Assembly (NCBI RefSeq): GCF_001544475.1 | Contig: NZ_FCNW02000014.1 | Location: 62,001 to 126,000 of the forward strand | Source of the DNA: Caballeronia humi | Lineage (GTDB): Bacteria > Pseudomonadota > Gammaproteobacteria > Burkholderiales > Burkholderiaceae | Length of the DNA: 64,000 nt | Direction: 5' to 3' | Shown: piece by piece, positions 16,622 to 27,216 of the stretch | Layout: each line of letters starts with the position of its first letter | Numbering within the stretch: position 1 is the stretch's first letter | Notes under the pieces: generated by a model | What the model was told of the DNA's origin: nothing | The model's database searches: none | What the model saw: the letters and a program-made list of their open reading frames with translations, nothing else | Translations under genes and position numbers: made by a program

Positions 16622-17989
16622 ATGCTCGACAATCTGACTCAACGGATGGCGCGCGTCGTCAAGACGCTGCGCGGCGAGGCCCGGCTCACCGAGGCTAACA
16701 CGCAGGAAATGCTGCGCGAAGTGCGCCTCGCGTTGCTGGAAGCGGACGTCGCGCTGCCGGTCGTGCGCGAATTCATCGCGAAGGTGAAGGAAAAGGCGCT
16801 CGGCGAAGAAGTCATCTCCAGCTTGTCGCCGGGACAGGCGCTGGTCGGCGTCGTGCAGCGCGAGCTGACGGCCGTGATCGGCGGCGATTACGAAGGCAAG
16901 GCCGCCGAGCTCAATCTCGCCGTCGCGCCGCCGGCCGTGATCCTGATGGCCGGCCTGCAAGGCGCCGGCAAGACCACGACCACCGGCAAGCTCGCCAAGC
17001 TCCTGCGCGAAAAGCACAAGAAGAAAGTGCTGACGGTGTCCGTCGACGTCTACCGCCCCGCCGCGATTCAGCAGTTGAAAACGGTGACCGAGCAGGTCGG
17101 CGCGGACTTCTTCCCGTCGGAGCCGAACCAGAAGCCGGCGGATATCGCGCGCGCGGCCGTCGACTGGGCGAAACGCCACTACAACGACGTGCTGATCGTC
17201 GATACGGCGGGCCGGCTCGGCATCGACGAAGCGATGATGAACGAGATCAGCGAACTGCATGCGCTGCTGAAACCGGCTGAAACGCTCTTCGTCGTCGATG
17301 CGATGCTCGGCCAGGACGCCGTCAACACCGCGAAAGCGTTCAACGACGCGCTGCCGCTTACCGGCGTCATCCTGACCAAGCTCGACGGCGACTCGCGCGG
17401 CGGTGCGGCGCTTTCCGTGCGTCACGTGACGGGCAAGCCGATCAAGTTCGTCGGCGTCGCGGAAAAACTCGACGGGCTGGAAGTCTTCCACCCGGACCGG
17501 ATGGCGAACCGGATCCTCGGCATGGGCGACATCATGGCGCTCGTCGAGGAGGCGCAGAAAGGCGTCGATACGAAGGAAGCGCAGAAGCTCGCCGACAAGG
17601 TCAAGAAAGGCGGCGACTTCGACCTGAACGACTTCAAGGCGCAGCTTTCGCAGATGAAGAACATGGGCGGCCTCTCGTCGCTGATGGACAAGCTGCCCGC
17701 CCAGTTCCAGCAAGCCGCGCAAGGCGCCGACATGGGCGTCGCCGAGAAGCAGATGCGCCGCATGGAAGGCATCATCAATTCGATGACGATTCAGGAGCGC
17801 GCGAAGCCCGAACTGATCAAGGCCGCGCGCAAGCGCCGGATCGCGGCGGGCGCGGGCGTGCACGTGCAGGACGTCAACCGGATGCTCAATCAGTACGAGC
17901 AGATGCGCGGCATGATGAAAAAGCTGAAGGGCGGCAATCTGCAAAAGATGATGCGCGGCATGAAAGGCATGATGCCGGGCATGCGTTAA
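16622..17989 (+). CDS. ffh: Signal recognition particle protein Ffh
   Basis: 455 residues. Ffh binds 4.5S RNA and signal sequences of nascent inner-membrane proteins and docks with FtsY. N domain (1-90), G domain with P-loop GLQGAGKT (111-118), DTAGR (about residues 198-202) and TKLDGD (about 255-260), then a Met-rich M domain (about 300-455) ending in a cluster of KM and GM motifs. The 4.5S RNA gene is not in this window. Divergent from the YpjD-type gene, followed by its own terminator. Confidence 0.97.
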   Translation: MLDNLTQRMARVVKTLRGEARLTEANTQEMLREVRLALLEADVALPVVREFIAKVKEKALGEEVISSLSPGQALVGVVQRELTAVIGGDYEGKAAELNLAVAPPAVILMAGLQGAGKTTTTGKLAKLLREKHKKKVLTVSVDVYRPAAIQQLKTVTEQVGADFFPSEPNQKPADIARAAVDWAKRHYNDVLIVDTAGRLGIDEAMMNEISELHALLKPAETLFVVDAMLGQDAVNTAKAFNDALPLTGVILTKLDGDSRGGAALSVRHVTGKPIKFVGVAEKLDGLEVFHPDRMANRILGMGDIMALVEEAQKGVDTKEAQKLADKVKKGGDFDLNDFKAQLSQMKNMGGLSSLMDKLPAQFQQAAQGADMGVAEKQMRRMEGIINSMTIQERAKPELIKAARKRRIAAGAGVHVQDVNRMLNQYEQMRGMMKKLKGGNLQKMMRGMKGMMPGMR

Positions 17990-18003
17990 GCAGCGTTTTT
18001 CGG

Positions 18004-18045
18004 AACCCGCGCCCCGCAGCCGAACTGCGGCAAGCGCGGGTTTAT
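18004..18045 (+). terminator. Probable terminator of ffh
   Basis: AACCCGCGC (18004-18012) pairs with GCGCGGGTT (18034-18042) and an inner CCGCAG/CTGCGG stem stacks on it. The T-tract is short (TTTAT), so strength is uncertain. Confidence 0.65.
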
Positions 18046-18108
18046 CATAAGGCGCTCGCCGCCGTTTTTTCCCACACTAAGTATTCACGCCACCGCGCCG
18101 TTTCCCTT

Positions 18109-18660
18109 ATGAATCGCGAAGAAGCTCTCCACATTTTCAGCCACTCCGAAGAGATCGTTTCGGTGGCCGAGGTCAACGCGTCGATCGGGCGCATGGCGCA
18201 GGACATCCGGGCGGCGACGAGCGAGGAGTTTCCGCTCGTGCTCTCCGTCATGGGCGGCGCGGCGGTCTTCACCGGCATGCTGCTGCCACATCTCGATTTC
18301 CCGCTCGAATTCGATTACATCCACCTGACGCGCTATCGCAATGCGATCAAGGGCGGCAGCGAAATGCAATGGCGCGTGGCGCCGGCGGAATCGGTGAAGG
18401 ATCGCGTGGTGCTCGTGCTCGACGACATCCTCGACGAAGGTGAAACGATGGCCGCGATCCGCGACCGCATCATGGCGATGGGCGCGAAGCAGTTCCTGTC
18501 GGCCGTGCTGTGCGAGAAGATCATTCCGAAGACGAAGCCGCTGCGTCCGGACTTCTGCGGATTCGAAGTGCCGGATCGCTACGTGTTCGGCTGCGGGATG
18601 GATGCGAAAGGCTATTGGCGCAACCTGCCGACCATTCGCGCGCTGACCGAAGGCGCCTGA
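18109..18660 (+). CDS. Hypoxanthine-guanine type phosphoribosyltransferase
   Basis: 183 residues with a type I PRTase fold. The PRPP-binding loop VVLVLDDILDEGETM (about 101-115) is intact, preceded by the flexible-loop region HLTRYRNAIKGG and followed by the C-terminal hood with PDRYVFGCGMD, typical of HGPRTs that salvage hypoxanthine and guanine to IMP and GMP. It is a divergent branch relative to E. coli Hpt, so exact base preference is uncertain. It faces the MarC-type gene across a shared terminator. Confidence 0.85.
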   Translation: MNREEALHIFSHSEEIVSVAEVNASIGRMAQDIRAATSEEFPLVLSVMGGAAVFTGMLLPHLDFPLEFDYIHLTRYRNAIKGGSEMQWRVAPAESVKDRVVLVLDDILDEGETMAAIRDRIMAMGAKQFLSAVLCEKIIPKTKPLRPDFCGFEVPDRYVFGCGMDAKGYWRNLPTIRALTEGA

Positions 18661-18682
18661 TAGCGCTTCTAGTCGCGCAATT

Positions 18683-18708
18683 AAAAAGCGGCCGCGGCCG
18701 CTTTTTTT
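18683..18708. terminator. Bidirectional terminator between the PRTase and MarC-type genes
   Basis: AAAAAGCGGCC at 18683-18693 pairs with GGCCGCTTTTT from 18696, giving A/T-flanked symmetry so it can act on both strands. It overlaps the TAA stop of the MarC-type gene. Confidence 0.85.
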
Positions 18709-19306
18709 ACAACTGATGCACGAAAGTCCGTATCCCGGTCAATATCATCTCGACCGATATCGCGACCAGCACCAGCCCCATCAGCCGCTCGAACGCGGTA
18801 ACCGCGCGCTCGCCCAGCCAGTGCTGGATCTTCTCGGCGAGCATCAGCACGATCGCGCAGACAATCATCGTGACCGTCAGCGCGCCGATCCATTCCATCA
18901 TCTTCCCCGGCGCCTGCGACGTCAGCAGCATCACCGTCGCCAGCGCCGACGGACCCGCGAGCGCAGGAATCGCGAGCGGCACGATCAGCGGCTCGCCACC
19001 GCGCGAATCGCCGCCCATCGGGCCGTCGGGATGCGGAAAGATCATCCTGAGCGCGATCAAAAACAGCACGATCCCGCCGCCGATCCGAAGCGACAAGTCG
19101 GTGAGACTCATCGCGCGTAAAAAGCGGTCTCCGACCAGCATGAACAGCAGCAGGATGCCGAACGCGATCGCGATTTCCCGCAAGATCACGATGCGCCGCC
19201 GCTCGGCCGCCACCCCGCGCAACGCGTTGATGAAGATCGGGATGTTGCCGAGCGGGTCGGTGATCAGGATCAGCAGGACGGTCGCCGACAGGAAGTTGTA
19301 TTGCAC
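18707..19306 (-). CDS. MarC/YhgN family inner-membrane protein
   Basis: 199 residues with about six transmembrane helices. It aligns by eye with E. coli YhgN: LLILITDPLGNIPIF near the start, the central IVPLAIPALAGPSALAT motif (about 110-126) and ERLMGLVLVAISVEMILTGI at the end. The family was once linked to multiple antibiotic resistance but that link was withdrawn; function is unknown. It begins 1 base from the end of proS, so it is probably co-transcribed with proS. Confidence 0.88.
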   Translation of the reverse strand: MQYNFLSATVLLILITDPLGNIPIFINALRGVAAERRRIVILREIAIAFGILLLFMLVGDRFLRAMSLTDLSLRIGGGIVLFLIALRMIFPHPDGPMGGDSRGGEPLIVPLAIPALAGPSALATVMLLTSQAPGKMMEWIGALTVTMIVCAIVLMLAEKIQHWLGERAVTAFERLMGLVLVAISVEMILTGIRTFVHQL

Positions 19307-19307
19307 G

Positions 19308-21044
19308 TTACTTGGCCAGGGCCGCGCGCACCTTCTCGATCACCACGCCCGCCGCGTCATCCACCGGGAGCAGCGTGGCTTCGGTGTCGCGGCGGCCCTG
19401 GTATTCGAGCTTGCCCTCCTTCAAGCCCCGGTCGCCGATCACGAGCCGATGCGGCACGCCGATCAGTTCCCAGTCGGCGAACATGACGCCCGGCCGCTCG
19501 CCGCGATCGTCGAGGATCACGTCGATGCCGGCTTCCTGCAGCGTCGCGTACAGCTTGTCGGCCTGCTCGCGCACCGCGTCGCTCCGGTCGTAACCCATCG
19601 GGCACAGGACGACTTCGAACGGCGCGATCGCTTCCGGCCAGATGATGCCCTTGTCGTCGAAGTTCTGTTCGATCGCCGCGCCCAGCACGCGCGTCACGCC
19701 GATGCCGTAGCAGCCCATCTGCATCGGCGCGGGCTTGCCGTTTTCGTCGAGGAACGTCGCGCCCATCGAATCGGAATACTTCGTGCCGAGCTGGAATACG
19801 TGACCGACCTCGATCCCACGGCAGATCGCGAGCGTACCCTTGCCGTCCGGCGACGGATCGCCCTCGACGACATTGCGGATATCCGCCACCACCGGCTCCG
19901 GCAGGTCGCGGCCCCAGTTCACGCCGGTCGTGTGGAAATCGACGTCGTTCGAACCGACGACGAAGTCGCTCATGTTCGCGACCGTGCTGTCCGCGATCAC
20001 CTTCACCGGCTTCTTGGTGCCGATCGGGCCGAGATAGCCCGGCGGCGTGCCGAACCAATCGATGATTTCCTGCTCGGTCGCGAACCGGTAGCCGGCAAGG
20101 CCGGGCTGCTTGTTCGCCTTGATGTCGTTGAGCGAGTGATCGCCGCGCAGCATCAGGAGCCAGATGGTCGGCTCGGCGCCTTCGTTTTCGGTGGCGAGAA
20201 CGATCGACTTGATCGTGCGCTCGAGCGGAATGTTCAGATATTCCGCGACCGCCTCGCACTTCGCCTTGCCGGGCGTCGGGGTCTTTTTCAGCTCTTCTGC
20301 GGGCGCGGCGCGCGTCGCGGAGAGCGGCAATGCGTCGGCGGCTTCGACGTTCGCCGCGTAATCGGAGTCCGGGTTGTACGCGATGGCGTCCTCGCCCGTA
20401 TCGGCGATCACGTGGAATTCGTGCGAGCCGCTGCCGCCGATCGAGCCATTATCGGCCGCGACCGCGCGGAATTCGAGCCCGATGCGCGTGAAAATGCGCA
20501 CGTATGCGTCGAACATCTTGCGATACGACTCGGCGAGACCGCCCGTGTCCTTGTCGAACGAATACGCGTCTTTCATGATGAATTCGCGGCCGCGCATCAC
20601 ACCGAAACGCGGACGGATTTCGTCGCGGAACTTCGTCTGAATTTGATAGAAATTCACCGGCAACTGCCGATAGCTCTTGATCTCGCGACGCGCGATGTCG
20701 GTCACGACTTCCTCGTGCGTCGGCCCGACCACGAAATCGCGCTCGTGACGGTCCTTCATGCGCAGCAGTTCGGGGCCGTATTGCTCCCAGCGGCCCGATT
20801 CCTGCCACAACTCGGCCGGCTGCACCGCAGGCATCAGCAACTCGAGCGCGCCTGCGCGATTCATCTCTTCACGCACGATGGCCTCGACCTTGCGGATCGA
20901 GCGCAGCCCGATCGGCAGGTAATCGTAGATACCGCCCGCGACGCGGCGGATCATGCCGGCGCGCATCATCAGCTTGTGGCTGACGATCTCGGCGTCGGCG
21001 GGAGCTTCTTTCAGGGTGCCGATGAAGAAACGTGATGCTTTCAT
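19308..21044 (-). CDS. proS: Prolyl-tRNA synthetase (bacterial type with editing domain)
   Basis: 578 residues from ATG 21044 ([19 protein letters not shown]), the conserved N-terminus; upstream codons add 21 non-conserved residues. Class II synthetase charging tRNA-Pro. Motif 2 region [10 protein letters not shown] and [18 protein letters not shown] (about 110-165) lead into an inserted editing (INS) domain (about 225-405) that hydrolyses Ala-tRNA-Pro, then motif 3 [13 protein letters not shown] (about 445) and the anticodon-binding domain. Divergent from rppH. Confidence 0.97.
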   Translation of the reverse strand: MKASRFFIGTLKEAPADAEIVSHKLMMRAGMIRRVAGGIYDYLPIGLRSIRKVEAIVREEMNRAGALELLMPAVQPAELWQESGRWEQYGPELLRMKDRHERDFVVGPTHEEVVTDIARREIKSYRQLPVNFYQIQTKFRDEIRPRFGVMRGREFIMKDAYSFDKDTGGLAESYRKMFDAYVRIFTRIGLEFRAVAADNGSIGGSGSHEFHVIADTGEDAIAYNPDSDYAANVEAADALPLSATRAAPAEELKKTPTPGKAKCEAVAEYLNIPLERTIKSIVLATENEGAEPTIWLLMLRGDHSLNDIKANKQPGLAGYRFATEQEIIDWFGTPPGYLGPIGTKKPVKVIADSTVANMSDFVVGSNDVDFHTTGVNWGRDLPEPVVADIRNVVEGDPSPDGKGTLAICRGIEVGHVFQLGTKYSDSMGATFLDENGKPAPMQMGCYGIGVTRVLGAAIEQNFDDKGIIWPEAIAPFEVVLCPMGYDRSDAVREQADKLYATLQEAGIDVILDDRGERPGVMFADWELIGVPHRLVIGDRGLKEGKLEYQGRRDTEATLLPVDDAAGVVIEKVRAALAK

Positions 21045-21222
21045 TGAGGAAATTTTCCAAAAGCGGAGCGCGCCGGACTGCCGGAAAGGCGGCGTGAAGG
21101 CGTGCAAGACGGGTGAAATCGGGATGGCCGGCGGAAAGAAGAATCTGCCGCTGGCCGGAATGCTCGGCGAAAGGCGTACCCGGATTCGGGTTCGTGCCGG
21201 TGCGCCAGGCCCGTTATCTGTT

Positions 21223-21228
21223 TATAAT
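21223..21228 (+). promoter_or_regulatory. Predicted -10 element of the rppH promoter
   Basis: A perfect TATAAT lies 34 bases before the rppH start in the proS-rppH divergent region. No good -35 is seen at 16-18 bases upstream, so strength is uncertain. Confidence 0.45.
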
Positions 21229-21261
21229 CAAAGCAATTTTAAAGGATTCGAAGGTGGTTGT

Positions 21262-21909
21262 ATGCTCGATCGTGAAGGCTTTCGCCCGAACGTCGGCATC
21301 ATCCTCTTGAACGCGCACAACGAAGTGTTTTGGGGTAAGCGGCTGCGTGAACATTCCTGGCAGTTTCCGCAAGGGGGCATCAAGTACGGCGAAACCCCTG
21401 TGCAAGCGATGTATCGGGAGTTACACGAAGAAACCGGTTTGCTTCCGGAGCACGTCAAGGTCGTGGGTCGAACCCGCGACTGGCTGCGTTATGAGGTGCC
21501 GGACAAGTTCATCAAGCGCGAGGTGCGCGGCCATTATCGTGGCCAGAAACAGATCTGGTTTCTGCTGCGAATGGTAGGCCGCGATTGCGACATCTGCCTG
21601 CGTGCGACTGATCATCCGGAGTTCGATGCCTGGCGCTGGAACGAGTATTGGGTCCCGCTCGATGCGGTGATCGAGTTCAAGCGTGACGTTTATCAACTGG
21701 CGCTCACCGAGTTGTCGCGCTTCTTACGGCGAACCGCCGCCAGAAGCGAACGCGGCGAGCGCGTCGCACATCATGGACCGCGCTACCCGCGCGTCATCCA
21801 GACGATGACGATCGAAGCACCCTCGGTTTCCGCGGCCGGCACCGCGGTTGAGGCAGAATGCTCGATCGAGGAAGTGCATGTTTTCGCGCAGCGTCCGTTG
21901 CACGACTGA
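21262..21909 (+). CDS. rppH: RNA pyrophosphohydrolase (Nudix)
   Basis: 215 residues from ATG 21262 with AAGGTGG just upstream; the longer frame to 20953 overlaps proS and is rejected. RppH removes pyrophosphate from 5'-triphosphate RNA to start RNase E decay. The Nudix box [20 protein letters not shown] runs from about residue 39 with E56-E57. Compared with E. coli (176 aa) it has a C-terminal extension of about 40 residues that is poorly conserved. It also could act on dinucleoside polyphosphates. A terminator follows at 21951. Confidence 0.95.
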   Translation: MLDREGFRPNVGIILLNAHNEVFWGKRLREHSWQFPQGGIKYGETPVQAMYRELHEETGLLPEHVKVVGRTRDWLRYEVPDKFIKREVRGHYRGQKQIWFLLRMVGRDCDICLRATDHPEFDAWRWNEYWVPLDAVIEFKRDVYQLALTELSRFLRRTAARSERGERVAHHGPRYPRVIQTMTIEAPSVSAAGTAVEAECSIEEVHVFAQRPLHD

Positions 21910-21950
21910 CACCGCCCTTTCTTGCAAATTTTTCCACTCAGTACGACTCA

Positions 21951-21982
21951 AGCGGCGACACGGCAACGTGTCCCGCTTTTTT
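21951..21982 (+). terminator. Rho-independent terminator of rppH
   Basis: AGCGG and GACACG pair with CGTGTC and CCGCT around GCAA, with one bulged C, followed by six T (21977-21982). Confidence 0.8.
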
Positions 21983-22033
21983 CCGCGCAGCAGCTTGCTT
22001 TTATTGCACGCGGATGTTTCCGGGAAGACCTAA

Positions 22034-22591
22034 TTGAAAGCCATCGCCTTATTTGCGGCATCCGCGGCAACGCTTGCCGTGCTCGCCGGTTGTTCCAGTA
22101 CGAAGGGCCCGTCCAACCAGGACGACAGCGCGTTCGCCTACCTGCTCGACAGAAAACCGGAATGGACCGAAAACAAGGTCGATAACCTGCCGCCGTTGCC
22201 GCAGGCGTCGAATCTGCTGGCGTTCAATGTCTCGCAAAACACGCCGCTGAATTTTTTGATCGACAGGACCTCGGTGTCTGTGGGGACGGATGGTGTCGTG
22301 CGGTACACCGTGGTCGTGACGAGTCCGGCGGGTGCGCGCAACGTAAACTACGAAGGCATTCGCTGCGATAACTACGAGTGGCGCCTGTACGCGAGCATCA
22401 ACGACGATCAGAACGCCTGGGACCGCACTGTCGCGAACGACTTCCGGCGCATCGAGAACGGCGAGCTGAACGCGTATCACGCGGCGCTCTATCAGGATTA
22501 TTTCTGCGCGAACAAGCTGCCGACCGGCGATGCCAAGCAGATCGTCAACGCGATTCAGTACAAGCGATCGGCGGTTTCGCAGTATCGGTGA
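22034..22591 (+). CDS. CNP1-like family lipoprotein
   Basis: 185 residues. Lipoprotein signal peptide with lipobox LAVLAGC, Cys at about residue 20, then DLPPLP-type linker and the CNP1-like domain (PF08750) with cysteines in RCDNYEW and QDYFCANKL. CNP1-like proteins are short, periplasm-facing and uncharacterised. It starts at TTG (22034): GGGAAG lies 6 bases before it and no ATG fits the signal peptide. In this family the gene usually sits between proB and rppH, as here. It converges on proB across a bidirectional terminator. Confidence 0.88.
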   Translation: MKAIALFAASAATLAVLAGCSSTKGPSNQDDSAFAYLLDRKPEWTENKVDNLPPLPQASNLLAFNVSQNTPLNFLIDRTSVSVGTDGVVRYTVVVTSPAGARNVNYEGIRCDNYEWRLYASINDDQNAWDRTVANDFRRIENGELNAYHAALYQDYFCANKLPTGDAKQIVNAIQYKRSAVSQYR

Positions 22592-22603
22592 GGTTATTCG
22601 TTG

Positions 22604-22641
22604 AAAAAGCCCGCTGACTTTCGAGGTCAGCGGGCTTTTTT
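22604..22641. terminator. Bidirectional terminator between the CNP1-like gene and proB
   Basis: GCCCGCTGAC (22609-22618) pairs with GTCAGCGGGC (22626-22635), with AAAAA before and TTTTTT after, so it can end both converging transcripts. Confidence 0.9.
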
Positions 22642-23759
22642 CACACCAGCACCAGATTGTCGCGGTGGATCAATTCGGGTTCGAGCATATAGCCCAGCAC
22701 TGTTTCGATCTCCGCACTCGGCCGCCGATGAATCAGCCGCGCCTCCGAACTGCTGTAGTTCGTGATGCCGCGCGCGACTTCCTGGCCCTGTGGATTCACG
22801 CACGCGATCACCTCACCGCGCGCAAACGCGCCCTTCACGTCGATCACGCCGATCGGCAGCAGACTCTTGCCGCCTTCGGTCAGCTTTTCGACCGCGCCGT
22901 TGTCGATCACGACGTGGCCGCGCACCTGCAGGTGATCGGCCATCCACTGCTTGCGCGCCGCGATCCGCGCCGTGCGCGCTATGAGTTGCGTGCCGATCAT
23001 CTCGCCCGATGCAAGCCGCGTCAAAACGTCCGATTCCCGCCCGCTCGCGATCACCGTGTTCGCCCCGCTGTGCGCGGCGCGCTTCGCGGCGAGGATCTTG
23101 GTCAGCATGCCGCCGCGCCCGAGGCTCGAGCCCGCGCCGCCCGCCATTGCTTCGAGCTCCGGCATGCCGGCGTCGGCCTGCTCGACGAGCGTGGCCGTCG
23201 GGTCCTTACGCGGATCGGCGGTAAATAGCCCGCGCTGATCGGTGAGGATGATGAGCGCGTCGCCTTCGATCAGGTTCGCCACGAGCGCGCCGAGCGTGTC
23301 GTTGTCGCCAAACTTGATTTCGTCGGTGATGACGGTGTCGTTTTCGTTGATGATCGGCACGGCGCCCAAACGCAACAGCGTCAAGAGCGTGGAGCGCGCG
23401 TTCAGATAGCGCTCGCGATCGGCGAGATCGGCGTGCGTGAGAAGAATCTGCGCCGTGCGGATGCCGTGCGCGCCGAAGCTGCTCTCGTACACCTGCGCGA
23501 GCCCCATCTGCCCGACGGCCGCGGCCGCCTGCAATTCGTCGATCTCACGTGGACGCTTGGTCCAGCCGAGCCGATGAATGCCCTCGGCGATCGCGCCCGA
23601 ACTGACCATCACGACTTCCTTGCCCTGCTCGCGCAAGGCCGCGATCTGCGACGCCCAGCGGGCGATCGCCGCGTGGTCGAGCCCGCGCCCGTCGTTCGTG
23701 ACGAGGCTCGATCCCACTTTCACTACGAGACGCTTCGAAGCAGCGATGACGGAACGCAT
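22641..23759 (-). CDS. proB: Glutamate 5-kinase
   Basis: 372 residues from the second ATG (23759); AGGAG is 10 bases before it but almost touches the first ATG (23768). ProB phosphorylates L-glutamate for proline synthesis in the cytosol. Amino-acid kinase domain (about 5-260) with KVGSSLV, VSSGAIA and NENDTV, followed by a C-terminal PUA domain (about 280-372). Feedback inhibition by proline is expected of this architecture. proA is not nearby. It lies 54 bases downstream of obgE. Confidence 0.97.
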   Translation of the reverse strand: MRSVIAASKRLVVKVGSSLVTNDGRGLDHAAIARWASQIAALREQGKEVVMVSSGAIAEGIHRLGWTKRPREIDELQAAAAVGQMGLAQVYESSFGAHGIRTAQILLTHADLADRERYLNARSTLLTLLRLGAVPIINENDTVITDEIKFGDNDTLGALVANLIEGDALIILTDQRGLFTADPRKDPTATLVEQADAGMPELEAMAGGAGSSLGRGGMLTKILAAKRAAHSGANTVIASGRESDVLTRLASGEMIGTQLIARTARIAARKQWMADHLQVRGHVVIDNGAVEKLTEGGKSLLPIGVIDVKGAFARGEVIACVNPQGQEVARGITNYSSSEARLIHRRPSAEIETVLGYMLEPELIHRDNLVLV

Positions 23760-23813
23760 CGTGCGCATTCTCCTCGGGTGGTCGTTGACTGCGCGGGCCG
23801 CGCAGATGTGTAG

Positions 23814-24974
<1,161 letters not shown>

Positions 24975-25062
24975 TTACACCAGCAAACACCCTATTTTGC
25001 CGCGACCGGCCAATGCCGGCCAACGTGCAAACGATATAAGCCAAATGTCCTGAAAACCAAAT

Positions 25063-25095
25063 AAAAAAGGCCCCGCGAACTTCGCGGGGCCTTTT
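25063..25095 (-). terminator. Rho-independent terminator of rplU-rpmA
   Basis: GGCCCCGCGAA (25069-25079) pairs with TTCGCGGGGCC (25081-25091); on the minus strand the stem is followed by a run of six T (25063-25068). It lies 28 bases beyond the rpmA stop. Confidence 0.9.
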
Positions 25096-25122
25096 GCGGT
25101 CCTGAAGCCCGTGCAGTAAGGC

Positions 25123-25383
25123 TTAGGCTGCCGGGACGACGTTGACCAGATGCTTCTTCGCTGCGCCCTTCGTCGTGAACGTGACGTGGCCGTCGGTCAG
25201 CGCGAACAAGGTGTGATCCTTGCCGATGCCGACGTTCTCGCCCGGGTGCATGCGCGTGCCGCGCTGGCGAACGATGATGCCGCCCGCGTTGATTGCCTGG
25301 CCGCCGTAAACCTTTACGCCGAGGCGCTTCGATTCGGAATCGCGGCCGTTGCGGGATGACCCGCCTGCTTTTTTGTGTGCCAT
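25123..25383 (-). CDS. rpmA: 50S ribosomal protein L27
   Basis: 86 residues beginning [20 protein letters not shown], the mature-type N-terminus that reaches the peptidyl-transferase centre; no cleavable Firmicutes-type leader. [18 protein letters not shown] is the conserved core. Cotranscribed with rplU (18-base gap). Confidence 0.98.
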   Translation of the reverse strand: MAHKKAGGSSRNGRDSESKRLGVKVYGGQAINAGGIIVRQRGTRMHPGENVGIGKDHTLFALTDGHVTFTTKGAAKKHLVNVVPAA

Positions 25384-25401
25384 GTGATTACTCCTTGCCG
25401 C

Positions 25402-25713
25402 TTACGCGTTGATCGCGTCGATACGCAGTTCGGTATAGTTCTGGCGATGGCCAGCGTGCTTTTGGTAGTGCTTCCGGCGACGCATCTTGAAGATCGTGAC
25501 CTTCTTGTGACGACCCTGGGACACGACGGTAGCCTTGACGGAAGCCCCACTCACCAGCGGTGCACCGAACTTAATCGATTCACCTTCGCCTACTGCGAGA
25601 ACCTGGTCGAGCGTGATTTCAGCGTCAATGTCTGCCGGTATCTGTTCTACTTTCAATTTTTCGCCGACAGCAACCTTATACTGCTTGCCACCGGTTTTTA
25701 TGACCGCGTACAT
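25402..25713 (-). CDS. rplU: 50S ribosomal protein L21
   Basis: 103 residues from ATG 25713 ([20 protein letters not shown]), the family N-terminus; the frame extends 32 codons upstream through the promoter and is not used. L21 binds 23S rRNA near L20. The C-terminal [20 protein letters not shown] signature is present. First gene of the rplU-rpmA operon. Confidence 0.98.
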   Translation of the reverse strand: MYAVIKTGGKQYKVAVGEKLKVEQIPADIDAEITLDQVLAVGEGESIKFGAPLVSGASVKATVVSQGRHKKVTIFKMRRRKHYQKHAGHRQNYTELRIDAINA

Positions 25714-25767
25714 TGAGAACCTCACTCTGAATTCATTTTTCCGCGCACCGTGCGGGGAAAACGCGTG

Positions 25768-25796
25768 ATTATACAGAGAGTTAGGATCGACGTCAA
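25768..25796 (-). promoter_or_regulatory. Strong sigma70 promoter of rplU-rpmA
   Basis: Minus strand TTGACG (25791-25796), 17-base spacer, perfect TATAAT (25768-25773). The predicted start gives a leader of about 48 nt. Confidence 0.8.
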
Positions 25797-25943
25797 AGGC
25801 CGTTGACATTGGCTTCCATGCCGCAGCCCGACCGATCGCCAGACGAATGGCTGTTTCGTTGAATATCGCAATATATCCGCCGAAACCGGCCGCGCGCCGC
25901 GTCGCATCGGCTGCGGAAACTCCGTCGAGAGGCCGATTCGCCT

Positions 25944-25949
25944 TATAAT
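25944..25949 (+). promoter_or_regulatory. Predicted -10 element of the ispB promoter
   Basis: A perfect TATAAT lies 26 bases before the ispB ATG. The -35 is poor. It would give a leader of roughly 20 nt. Confidence 0.45.
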
Positions 25950-25975
25950 TCGCGGCACTATCCTAATTGCCGATC

Positions 25976-26968
25976 ATGTCGTCCACCGCCACTTCATCCC
26001 CCAACGCCGCCACTCTGCTCGCCCCGATCGCCGAGGACATGCAGCAGGTCAATCGCGTCATCCGGCAGCGCCTGGCATCCGAAGTGATGCTCATCAACCA
26101 GATTTCGGAGTACATCATCGGGGCCGGCGGCAAGCGTCTGCGGCCCGCGCTGTTGTTGCTCGTCGCGGGCGCGCTCGGCGATACGACCGGGCATCGTCAT
26201 GAACTGGCGGCTGTCGTCGAGTTCATCCACACGGCGACGCTGCTGCACGACGACGTCGTCGACGAGTCGGATCTGCGCCGCGGCCGCAAGACGGCCAACG
26301 CGCTCTTCGGCAACGCGGCGAGCGTGCTGGTCGGCGATTTCCTGTACTCGCGCTCGTTCGAGATGATGGTCGGCGTCGGCAAGATGCGCGTGATGGAAAT
26401 TCTGTCGGTCGCGACGAACGTGATTTCCGAAGGCGAAGTTCTGCAGCTTCTGAACATGCACGATCCGGACGTCGATCAAGCGCGTTACATGCAGGTCATT
26501 CGTTATAAGACGGCGAAGCTTTTTGAAGCCGCGGCACAGTTGGGCGCGGTGCTGTCGGGGTCGGATGCGAAGACGGAGGCGGCCGCCGCCGAGTTCGGTC
26601 GGCGCATCGGCACGGCGTTCCAGATCATGGACGACTGGCTCGACTACACGGGCACGGCGGAATCGATGGGCAAGAACGCCGGCGACGACCTCCGCGAAGG
26701 CAAGCCAACGCTGCCGCTGATCTATCTGATGGAACACGGCACGGTGGAAGAGGCGGCGCTCGCGCGGGAAGCGATCGAACAGGGCGGCACGGACCGTTTC
26801 GACACGATTTTCGCGGCGATCACGCGCTCCGGCGCGCTCGATCACACTTTGGAATGCGCGCGCGGCGAAGCGCAGGCGGCGGCGAAAGCGATTTCTTCTT
26901 TTCCTGATTCCATTTTTAAAGATAGCCTGCTAGAATTATGTTCTTACTCGACGGCGAGACAGTCTTAA
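25976..26968 (+). CDS. ispB: Polyprenyl diphosphate synthase (octaprenyl type)
   Basis: 330 residues from ATG 25976; a TTG three codons upstream is also in frame. Makes the long isoprenoid side chain of ubiquinone from IPP and FPP. First Asp-rich motif D92-D93-VVD96 with DLRRGRKTAN following, second motif MDDWLDYTG (about 213-221), and GAGGKRLRP near residue 50. C8 chain length is inferred because Burkholderiaceae use UQ-8. Divergent from rplU. Confidence 0.93.
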   Translation: MSSTATSSPNAATLLAPIAEDMQQVNRVIRQRLASEVMLINQISEYIIGAGGKRLRPALLLLVAGALGDTTGHRHELAAVVEFIHTATLLHDDVVDESDLRRGRKTANALFGNAASVLVGDFLYSRSFEMMVGVGKMRVMEILSVATNVISEGEVLQLLNMHDPDVDQARYMQVIRYKTAKLFEAAAQLGAVLSGSDAKTEAAAAEFGRRIGTAFQIMDDWLDYTGTAESMGKNAGDDLREGKPTLPLIYLMEHGTVEEAALAREAIEQGGTDRFDTIFAAITRSGALDHTLECARGEAQAAAKAISSFPDSIFKDSLLELCSYSTARQS

Positions 26969-27007
26969 ACGGGACTGCATTGGCGTAAGAGTCCAGCAGT
27001 AAAAACT

Positions 27008-27084
27008 CGGGGTGTAGCTTAGCCTGGTAGAGCGCTACGTTCGGGACGTAGAGGCCGGAGGTTCGAATCCTCTCACCCCGACCA
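27008..27084 (+). tRNA. tRNA-Pro (CGG)
   Basis: 77 bases including encoded CCA. Acceptor stem CGGGGTG/CACCCCG, D arm with AGCCTGGTAG, anticodon stem CTACG/CGTAG around loop TTCGGGA giving anticodon CGG, and T arm GGAGG-TTCGAAT-CCTCT. It lies 39 bases after ispB. No integrase or duplicated 3' end is seen downstream, so it is not an occupied attachment site here. Confidence 0.97.
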
Positions 27085-27109
27085 GATTTTTCTTGTTCAA
27101 TCAAGGCCG

Positions 27110-27139
27110 AAACCGTCCAGCTTGCTGGGCGGTTTTTTG
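27110..27139 (+). terminator. Rho-independent terminator after tRNA-Pro
   Basis: AACCGTCCAG (27111-27120) pairs with CTGGGCGGTT (27125-27134) with one mismatch, loop CTTG, followed by a T run. Confidence 0.85.
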
Positions 27140-27216
27140 TTTTTGGGCGCTGATTGCATGAAGTCATCCGATTCGAACCAGGCGTATGCTGGCATCGAAA
27201 AACTCGGGAGACGACC

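Noticed and set aside
21262..21909. Longer rppH starting at 20953
   Set aside because: It would run antisense through the proS 5' end; the ATG at 21262 has a ribosome binding site and the family N-terminus.
27008..27216. tRNA-Pro as a genomic-island attachment site
   Set aside because: No integrase and no repeated tRNA 3' end is seen nearby; flanking genes ispB and an SDR look chromosomal.
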